Positions 58,347-64,000 of a stretch of 64,000 nucleotides of DNA are shown piece by piece. Below the pieces are notes generated by a model. That model did no database searches. It saw nothing but the letters and a program-made list of their open reading frames with translations, and was not told the DNA's origin. The stretch's first letter is position 1; the number at the start of each line of letters is the position of its first letter. The stretch spans positions 682,001 to 746,000 of the forward strand of contig NC_013441.1 of NCBI RefSeq assembly GCF_000024785.1, given 5' to 3'. Source of the DNA: Gordonia bronchialis DSM 43247. GTDB lineage: Bacteria > Actinomycetota > Actinomycetes > Mycobacteriales > Mycobacteriaceae. Made by a program: the position numbers and the translations under genes.

Positions 58347-59312
58347 TCAGGATCGATAGCGTGCCGTCAATGCTTCGGCACGCACGTACATGGCATCGCG
58401 GACGGAATCTGGCGCTAGTACTTCGGCGTCCGTATCAAGCCGCCACACTGCCCACACCGCATGGCGCAGGTCTTCGAAGGTCACGTCGAGGCGGATCCAA
58501 TCATCCGGCTCCGGTTCCTCGGCACGGACAGCACTGGCATTCTCCAGCAGTTCCTCACGACGTGAGGTCTTGATGCGGACGACGACGGGGATGTGGTTCT
58601 CGGAGAGGAACTGTGCGGTGCGCTCGGCCCAGATGCGGTCGAGGTCGACCTGCGCGGGGCGTTGCGCTGGTTCGGGGAGCGCTTCGGCCCTGAGCATCCG
58701 AGACAGACGGTAAGTCCGATCGTCTCCGGACCTCGTCGCCAGCAGGTAAGTGCGCCCGCGGACGGTGACCAGTCCAATCGGATCGACGGTTCGACGACTC
58801 GGTGCTTTGCCAGGTGCCGCGTAGTTGAATCGCAGCCGGCGGCCGGTGAGCACCGCGGCTCGGACCTCGCTCATGACGCCGTCGGCCAGGTCTTCGGTGG
58901 GGGCACGGCGAGAGAGAAGGTCGGTCTCCGGCTCCACGAGGAACCGTTTGGCCGCATCGCCAAGACTCACCTGGTGCCCCTCGGGCAGCGCGTCGACGAC
59001 CTTTCGCATCGCCGAGGCTAGCGGTGCGCTGAGGCCGAAGACCTTCTCGCCGCGGGATGATCCGGCGGTGAGCAGCGCGAGTGCCTCGTCATGGTTCAGC
59101 CCGGTCAGTTCGGTGCGGAAGCCGGGAAGGAGTGAATAGCCACCGTATCGACCGCGGTCGGCGTAAACCGGGACGCCCGCAGTCGAGAGGGCGTCGATGT
59201 CGCGCAGCACGGTGCGCGTGGACACTTCGAGCGCACTGGCCAGCTGGTCGGCGGTTATTCGGTCTCGCTGCCGCAGCAGGAGCACCAGCGAGACCAGTCG
59301 GTCTGCTCGCAT
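58347..59312 (-). CDS. WYL-domain transcriptional regulator (DeoR/YafY-like), passenger in the element
   Basis: 321 residues. N-terminal winged HTH (MRADRLVSLVLLLRQRDRITADQLASALEVSTRTVLRDIDAL pattern, ~1-42), then a WYL domain (~130-230: RRLRFNYAAPG, VDPIGLVTVRGRTYLLA, YRLSRMLRAE) and a WCX-like C-terminus (WIRLDVTFEDLRHAVWAVWRL). WYL domains sense small ligands or nucleic acids. ATG 59312 begins the normal HTH. The gene is divergent from the Rid-family gene across a 124-nt gap with a perfect 8-bp-arm palindrome, so it probably regulates that gene and itself. Confidence 0.88.
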   Translation of the reverse strand: MRADRLVSLVLLLRQRDRITADQLASALEVSTRTVLRDIDALSTAGVPVYADRGRYGGYSLLPGFRTELTGLNHDEALALLTAGSSRGEKVFGLSAPLASAMRKVVDALPEGHQVSLGDAAKRFLVEPETDLLSRRAPTEDLADGVMSEVRAAVLTGRRLRFNYAAPGKAPSRRTVDPIGLVTVRGRTYLLATRSGDDRTYRLSRMLRAEALPEPAQRPAQVDLDRIWAERTAQFLSENHIPVVVRIKTSRREELLENASAVRAEEPEPDDWIRLDVTFEDLRHAVWAVWRLDTDAEVLAPDSVRDAMYVRAEALTARYRS

Positions 59313-59333
59313 GCATCCATCTTTACCAGAATA

Positions 59334-59352
59334 CACGACACAAGGTGTCGTG
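59334..59352. promoter_or_regulatory. Candidate operator of the WYL regulator
   Basis: CACGACAC-AAG-GTGTCGTG: perfect 8-bp arms with a 3-nt centre in the divergent gap, 21 nt from the regulator's ATG. A dimeric HTH regulator site is likely. Confidence 0.6.
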
Positions 59353-59436
59353 ATTCGTTGGGAGGCTAGTAGCGCAGCGTCGAGGACGGCGGCCATAGGG
59401 CGGCCGGGCGCTGCGGAACGAATGAACGGAGCAGCG

Positions 59437-59832
59437 ATGGAACGCACGGCAGTAAATCCGGTGACTTGGTCGCAGGAGATGGGCTTCAACCAGGGCGAAG
59501 TCATCTCAGGGGAGACAAGGACGCTGTACATCTCGGGACAGACAGCGATGAGCAAGGATGGTCGGCCCGAGCATGACGGGGACGTCGAGGCCCAGCTCGC
59601 GTTGGCCGTGGCGAACCTCGAGGCCGTGCTCGCCGAGGCCGGCATGTCGATGGAGAACCTGGTCCGCCTCAACGTCTACACCACCGACGTGGACGCGATG
59701 TTCCCGCATTACGGCGTGCTCGCCGGGAAGCTCGGGGCGGCAGGAGTCGCCCCGACTACCACGATGCTCGGCGTCACCCGCCTGGCGATCCCCGGCCAGA
59801 TGGTCGAGCTCGAAGGAACCGCTGTCGCATAA
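59437..59832 (+). CDS. Rid-family (YjgF/YER057c/UK114) protein, passenger in the element
   Basis: 131 residues, chorismate-mutase-like Rid fold: LYISGQTAMSKDGRPEHDGDVEAQLALA (pattern ~28-55), LVRLNVYTTDVDAMFPHYG (~75), TTTMLGVTRLAIPGQMVELEGTA at the C-terminus. The Arg that defines imine-deaminating RidA (in the ARSCVEV-type motif) is replaced here by Thr (TTTMLGV), so it belongs to a Rid subgroup of unknown activity. ATG 59437 has GGAG five nucleotides upstream; ATG 59422 is less likely. Probably controlled by the divergent WYL regulator. Confidence 0.85.
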   Translation: MERTAVNPVTWSQEMGFNQGEVISGETRTLYISGQTAMSKDGRPEHDGDVEAQLALAVANLEAVLAEAGMSMENLVRLNVYTTDVDAMFPHYGVLAGKLGAAGVAPTTTMLGVTRLAIPGQMVELEGTAVA

Positions 59833-59855
59833 CGTTTCCCCCTTTTTGAATCTCA

Positions 59856-59896
59856 TCTCGGACGGTCAGCAGGGTAACCCTGCTGACCGTCCGAGA
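59856..59896. repeat. Near-perfect 41-nt palindrome before the transposase gene
   Basis: Twenty-base arms (59856-59875 and 59877-59896) pair exactly around a single central A; the arm begins TCTCGGACGGTCAGCAGGGT. It lies between the Rid gene stop and the transposase ribosome-binding site. It may terminate the Rid transcript, limit read-through into the transposase, or bind transposase; CTGACCG is shared with the element ends. Confidence 0.75.
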
Positions 59897-59911
59897 GTCC
59901 TAAGGAGTCCC

Positions 59912-60903
59912 ATGTCCCACGCAAATGCCGCTCTGACTCCCCGTCACCGTTTCAAAGTCGCTAGCCTGGTCGTAGATGACGGCTGGCCGATCAGCGAGGT
60001 CGCCGCTCGCTTCCAGGTGTCCTGGCCGACAGTGAAGCGGTGGGCAGATCGCTACGCAAATGGCGAATCGATGCACGACCGGTCCTCGCGGCCGAAGACC
60101 TCGCCGCACAAGACGCGCAAGGCGACGACGAAGCGGTGCGTGAGCCTGCGCCTGCGACTTCGCGAAGGGCCGGTCCAACTTGCGAGCAGGCTCGGCATCG
60201 CGCCGTCCACCGTGCATCGAATCCTCACGACCGCCCGGCTGAACCGGCTCGCATACGTAGACCGCGCCACAGGCGAAGTTGTCCGCCGTTACGAGCATGA
60301 CTACCCCGGGTCGCTCGTGCACGTGGATGTGAAGAAGCTCGGGAACATCCCCGACGGAGGCGGCTGGCGTTATGTCGGCCGCCGCCAAGGCGAAAAGAAC
60401 CGCTCCGCCACCCTCCGGACAAGCCCCGCAATAAGTGGCACAACCCCAAGCTGGGGTACGCGTTCGTGCACACCGTCATCGACGACCACTCCCGCGTCGC
60501 GTACACCGAGGTCCACGACGACGAAACTGCCATCACCACCGCCGTCGCCGTCCTGCACCGGGCAGTCGACTGGTTCGCCAATCGCGGCGTCACCGTCGAG
60601 CGCGTGTTATCGGACAACGGCGGCGCGTACCGCTCGCATCTGTGGCGCAATACCTGCGAGGCCTTGTCGATCACGCCGAAGCGGACGCGCCCGTACCGTC
60701 CTCAGACCAACGGCAAGGTTGAGCGCTTCCACCGCACCATGGCTGACGGGTGGGCCTACGCTCGCTGTTACTTCAGCGAGCAGGAACGACGCGATGCCCT
60801 CGCCGATTGGATTCACCAGTACAACCAGCACCGTCCGCACACGGCCTGCGGCAACCAGCCGCCCTTCTCGCGGTTGACCAACGTCCCCGGTCAGTACAGC
60901 TAG
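59912..60903 (+). pseudogene. IS481-family DDE transposase with a one-base frameshift
   Basis: ATG 59912 (AAGGAG four nucleotides upstream) opens MSHANAALTPRHRFKVASLV, two HTH motifs and the first catalytic Asp (LVHVDVKKLG). At 60411-60413 (CCC) the frame breaks; one more C would continue ATPPDKPRNKWHNPKLGYAF. The second frame supplies VIDDHSR, LSDNGGAY (second Asp) and RPQTNGKVERFHR (Glu), ending LTNVPGQYS with stop TAG 60901-60903. That stop lies inside the target-site duplication, not the element. Intact, it would be ~330 residues. Whether a programmed frameshift is used is unknown; no obvious slippery heptamer was seen. Confidence 0.88.
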
Positions 60904-60904
60904 G
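60899..60904. repeat. Right target-site duplication GCTAGG
   Basis: Identical to 58307-58312. It supplies the TAG stop of the transposase on the plus strand and, read on the minus strand, the TAG that ends the truncated LLM gene. Confidence 0.9.
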
Positions 60905-61661
60905 CAGCCCTGACGTCGGCGTAGAACGCAACACCGTCATCGAGCGTGGAGTGCCGGGAGAAGATCGCGTCGGCGTGGGCGGCGGCGAACTCGCGGCCCT
61001 CCTCGGAGTCGCCGGCCTGAAAGATGACCGGGCGTCCCTGCGGGCTGCGCGGAACCGGGAAGCGGCCGGCGATGTCGAACTGTTTGTCGCTGCGGGTAAA
61101 CGCGCCCGCAGCCGGGTCGGCGAGGAATGTGCCGGTGGTCCGGTCGGCGGCGACGTCGTCGTCAGACCACGAATCCCACAGTTGCAGAGCAGTTTCCAGG
61201 AATCGACGCGCGCGAACGTAGCGCTGGTCCTCGGGCAGATAGCCGCCGCGCCGGAAGTTCTCACCGGTGAACTCATCCCACGAGGTCACCACATTCCACG
61301 CCGCGCGACCGTCGGACAGGTGATCCAGCGACGCGAATTGTCGTGCCACCTCGAAGGGTTCGTTGAAGGTGGAGTTGATGGTGCCGGCCAGACCGAGGTG
61401 CTCGGTGACGGCGGCGAGTGCGGCGAGCACCGTGAACGTGTCCGGGCGTCCGACGACGTCGAGGTCGTAGATCTCGCCGCCGTGATCACGCAGCCGCAGA
61501 CCTTCGGCGAGGAAGAGGAAGTCGAACAGGCCACGTTCGGCGGTCTGCGCGAAATGGACGAACGAATCGAACTCGATGTGGCTGCCCGCCGCCGGGTCGC
61601 TCCACACCGTGGTGTTGTTGACGCCGGGGAAGTGCGCGGCGAGGTGGACCTGTTTGGTCAT
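60900..61661 (-). pseudogene. N-terminal part of the split LLM flavin-dependent monooxygenase
   Basis: 253 residues of an NtaA/SnaA/DszA-family enzyme: AAHFPGVNNTTVWSDPAAGS, ERGLFDFLFLAEGLRLRDHG, DTFTVLAALAAVTEHLGLAGTINSTFNEPFEVARQF (pattern), RAAWNVVTSWDEFTGENFRRGG. It stops at FYADVRAA followed by the TAG in the target duplication. Excising the element and one duplication copy puts the C-terminal half (57730-58306) one base out of frame, so a further indel lies near the junction. The ATG overlaps the stop of the upstream LLM gene (ATGA), so the two formed an operon. Confidence 0.88.
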
Positions 61662-62875
61662 GACGGGACCGCCTCGGCGGGAACGGAATCATGATGGGCG
61701 ACATAGCGGTTGACCGCAGTGGGGAGGCCGAGTCGCGTGCGCAGGTCGCCACGAGGCGCGACGACGGTGAGCGCCGACAACGCTTCTGCGAGGTGCCCGA
61801 GGTCATCCGGGATGGCTGCGGGCAGCAGGCGGACACCGTCGATGCCGGTGCCGGATGCGGTCAGTTCGCCGATCAGTTCGCCGAGTTCGGTGGGCGTCCC
61901 GGCGAATACCTGTGTGCCGAAGCCGAGATCGACACCGGCGAGTTCGTCGAGACGCTGACGGCGGTCGTGTGCCTGCGTCGCGGTGCGGTCGAGGTGGACC
62001 ACGACATCGGCGAACACGAGCGGCGCCTGCTCGGCGATGCGCAGTGCCGTCGACGCCGCGGTGATCGACGTCGCGTCGGATGCGGACAGGAACGCGAGGT
62101 CGGCGGAGCGGGCGAGGAAATCGGTCGCGTCGTGTTCGAGATCGGGCCCGGCTCCCGGTCCCTCGAGGTCGACGGAGCCGGCGATCACCGGCCGGCCCTG
62201 GGGTGGTCGCGGGGTGATCGACGGACCGCGCACCGAGAAGAACCGGCCGTGAAAGTCGATGTGGTGCAATTTGTCCCGATCGACGAACCGGCCGGTGTCG
62301 ACGTCGCGGATCTCCGCGTCGTCCTCCCATCTGTCCCAAAGCCGGCGCAGCACCTCCGCATACTCGCCGGCCTCGGCGTAAAGCGACTCGGTCGTCAGAT
62401 CGTCGGGGGATCGGCGACCCACGAGCCGGACGCCGTCGGCGCTTGCATCCACGGCCACCAGCGCTCCGGCCCGACCGCGACTGACGAAGTCGAGAGTCGC
62501 GATGGCCTTGGCCGCATGAAACGGTTCGGTGTGGGTGGCCACCACGGTCGGCAGGATGCCGATGCCGCCGACCTGCGGCGCGACGCGCGCCGCGATCAGT
62601 ACGGAGTCGAGACGGCCGGCGACCCGGTCGGTGTGCGCGTGTGCGTCGTCGGGATCGGCGACGGTACCCGGGTGGGTGCCGAAACCGTCGTCGATGGTCA
62701 CCAGGACCGGTGCCGCGGCGGCGGCCGTGCCGATGACATCGCGCCAGTAACCGGCGGTCAACAGATCTTTCGGCCGCGCGGACGGCTCTCGCCAGGCCGC
62801 CGGATGCCAGCCGGCGCCGGACAGCCCGACGGCGACAAGGGGAGAGCTTCGCGTCATCTGGTCGACAATCTCCAT
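61658..62875 (-). CDS. LLM-class flavin-dependent oxidoreductase
   Basis: 405 residues, luciferase-like monooxygenase fold: VAVGLSGAGWHPAAWRE (~13), LDSVLIAARVAPQVGGIGILPTVVATHTEPFHAAKAIATLDFVSRGRAG pattern (~80-130), YAEVLRRLWDRWEDDAEIRD (~180), IDFHGRFFSVRGPSITPRPPQGRPVIAG (~225). FMNH2-dependent enzymes of this type oxidise sulfur- or nitrogen-containing organics. The start is uncertain: ATG 62875 is used, ATG 62857 is also possible. The adjacent LLM genes suggest a sulfur- or xenobiotic-oxidation cluster. Confidence 0.85.
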   Translation of the reverse strand: MEIVDQMTRSSPLVAVGLSGAGWHPAAWREPSARPKDLLTAGYWRDVIGTAAAAAPVLVTIDDGFGTHPGTVADPDDAHAHTDRVAGRLDSVLIAARVAPQVGGIGILPTVVATHTEPFHAAKAIATLDFVSRGRAGALVAVDASADGVRLVGRRSPDDLTTESLYAEAGEYAEVLRRLWDRWEDDAEIRDVDTGRFVDRDKLHHIDFHGRFFSVRGPSITPRPPQGRPVIAGSVDLEGPGAGPDLEHDATDFLARSADLAFLSASDATSITAASTALRIAEQAPLVFADVVVHLDRTATQAHDRRQRLDELAGVDLGFGTQVFAGTPTELGELIGELTASGTGIDGVRLLPAAIPDDLGHLAEALSALTVVAPRGDLRTRLGLPTAVNRYVAHHDSVPAEAVPS

Positions 62876-63021
62876 CTCGTGGGTCGGGTTCACCTGGATA
62901 ACGCGCCCGGGGTGTCGATCAGACCCCGTCGGAGTGGATGCGATCACGCTGGGCACAACCCTCGCGCGATGTCCGGGCAAGGTCGATCCTGGCACTTCGA
63001 CGTCTATCCGGGAGTGTTGTC

Positions 63022-63198
63022 ATGTCGTGGTTGAGTCGCGTGCTCGACGCCCAGCATCACCACCTGCTGCGCGGCGTCGAGGGCCTGATGCCCGAGGCCG
63101 CGAATGCCACCGCACTGTGCAACGGACCGCGGTGTGTCTGCGCCGAATCCGACTGCGACGCAGCGGCCGATCGCACTGTCGTCGAGTGGCCGCGGTGA
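63022..63198 (+). CDS. 58-residue Cys-containing small protein or leader peptide
   Basis: ATG 63022 with GGGAG seven nucleotides upstream encodes MSWLSRVLDAQHHHLLRGVE, then a Cys-rich stretch (CNGPRCVCAESDC: four Cys in 13 residues) and WPR at the end. The stop overlaps the GTG of the next LLM gene (GTGA). Short Cys-rich ORFs ahead of sulfur genes can act as cysteine-responsive leaders in mycobacteria; that role is only suggested here. HHH and Cys could also bind metal. Confidence 0.55.
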   Translation: MSWLSRVLDAQHHHLLRGVEGLMPEAANATALCNGPRCVCAESDCDAAADRTVVEWPR

Positions 63199-64000
63199 GC
63201 CGGGTCCCGTTGTCGGTGCTGGACCTCGCGCCGGTGACCGAGGGCAGTACCCCGCAGGATCGGTGCGTCGCAGCATCGAACTCGCGCAGGTGGCCGAGGC
63301 CGCCGGATACCGACGGTTCTGGCTGGCCGAACATCATTTTGTCTCGGTCGCCAGCTCGTCGACGACGACGCTGATCGCGCTGGTGGCCGCGGCGACCCGA
63401 CGCATCCGGGTGGGCAGCGCCGCCGTGCAGGCCGGCCACCACACCGCGGCATCGATCGTGGAGGCCTTCGGGACCGTCGACGCCGTCCACCCCGGGCGAC
63501 TTGACCTGGGGCTGGGCCGTTCGGGGCAGCGTCGAACGGAGCTGTTGGGGCCGTCAGGGGCGCCGTCGAGGCCGCGGGAACCCGAACGCGTCGTCGACGG
63601 GTTGCTCATCCCCGAACCGTTCCCGGGGGAGAAGTTGCTGACCTCACCACTGGTGGCGGCGACCACCCGCGCCGTGGAGTTCGACGGTGCCCGCCAACCC
63701 GACTTCGCCGACGCCGTCTCCGACGTGATCGCCCTGCTACGTGGTGATTTCGCAGTTGAGGATGTCGCGCTGCGCGCGGTGCCGGGCGAGGGCGCCGACG
63801 TCGAGATCTGGATCTTCGGCAGCAGCAAAGGGCAGAGCGCGCAGGTGGCCGGCCACGAAGGGCTCCCGTTTGTCGCGAACTACCACGTCAGTCCGTCGAC
63901 CGTGCTGGAGGCCACCGAGGTTTACCGGACATCGTTCCGGCCGTCGGACCGGCTGGCCGAACCCTACGTCGTGGTGTCGGCCGACGTGGTTGTCGCCGAA
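63195..64000 (+). pseudogene. LLM-class flavin-dependent oxidoreductase, one-base frameshift, cut by the window edge
   Basis: GTG 63195 starts SRVPLSVLDLAPVTEGSTPQD, the typical N-terminus of single-subunit LLM oxidoreductases (MsnO8-like). At 63261 the frame breaks; one extra base (GAT-GCG-GTG) would continue as VRRSIELAQVAEAAGYRRFWLAEHHF, and this second frame stays open to 64000 (IRVGSAAVQAGHHTA, FGTVDAVHPGRLDLGLGRSG, EIWIFGSSKGQSAQVAGHEG). A real one-base loss or a sequence error are equally possible. Its start overlaps the small ORF before it. Confidence 0.82.

Larger units (their letters stand above)
58313..60898. mobile_element. IS481-family element of 2586 bp carrying passenger genes
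   Basis: The left end begins TGTTCTGACCGG and the right end, read inwards, TGTACTGACCGG; extended to 24 nt the ends match at about 20 positions. Both are flanked by the 6-bp duplication GCTAGG. Inside are a WYL regulator (58347-59312, minus), a Rid-family gene (59437-59832, plus) and an IS481-type DDE transposase (59912-60903, plus, frameshifted). A basic IS481 is about 1 kb, so the extra 1.5 kb is passenger DNA. It interrupts an LLM monooxygenase gene whose halves lie on each side. Confidence 0.88.

Noticed and set aside
60405..60470. Programmed frameshift in the transposase, as in IS3-family elements
   Set aside because: IS481 transposases are normally single-frame, no slippery heptamer was seen at the junction, and one added C gives a fully normal sequence; loss of a base is simpler.

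Overview
The window is high-GC actinobacterial chromosome, most likely from the mycolic-acid order Mycobacteriales (a Gordonia-like genus is my best guess). Three things support this. Codon use is GC-rich, with many GTG starts and ATGA/GTGA stop-start overlaps. Candidate DtxR/IdeR-type iron boxes are present. From about 27.8 to 55 kb the gene order closely follows M. tuberculosis Rv0422c-Rv0438c: thiD, thiC, xthA, GNAT, def, DUF3263, LytR_C protein, sodC, ybdK, AAA ATPase, pssA, psd, moeA.

1-26.5 kb is an iron-acquisition region with what look like two siderophore systems side by side. The left half (minus strand, 13.1 kb down to the window edge) is a mycobactin/nocobactin-type assembly line: SagB-type azoline oxidase, stand-alone ketosynthase, stand-alone acyltransferase, MbtG-like lysine N-hydroxylase, formyltransferase and two NRPS genes, the last cut by the window edge. 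The right half (14.8-26.5 kb) is catecholate/enterobactin-like. It holds an isochorismatase, a binding lipoprotein, a Fes-like esterase and an EntF-like C-A-PCP-TE synthetase with a serine-like code. A divergent operon follows, with a DHB-AMP ligase fused to an aryl carrier protein and an FepDGC-type importer. A frameshifted HNH-endonuclease gene separates the halves.

26.5-34.5 kb holds an M20 hydrolase, thiDC with a TPP riboswitch, a small acetyltransferase with a perfect CRP-type palindrome, a siderophore-interacting protein, and a DrrAB-like exporter whose ATPase gene is broken in the Walker B region. 34.5-42 kb is the conserved block interrupted by a barnase/barstar-like pair. 42-48.6 kb is a complete mrpA(B)CDEFG cation/proton antiporter operon. 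48.6-55.9 kb holds a lipoprotein, a Met/Gly-rich membrane protein (frameshifted), a CDC48-like ATPase, pssA, psd, moeA and a HAD phosphatase.

55.9-64 kb is accessory and decayed. It contains a DUF559/AbiEi-like pseudogene bounded by 20-bp repeats. It also contains a 2.6-kb IS481-family element (terminal inverted repeats, 6-bp GCTAGG target duplication). That element carries a WYL regulator and a divergent Rid-family gene besides its frameshifted transposase, and it has split an LLM flavin monooxygenase gene in two. Two further LLM genes follow, one frameshifted and running off the end. No rRNA, tRNA or CRISPR array was seen.
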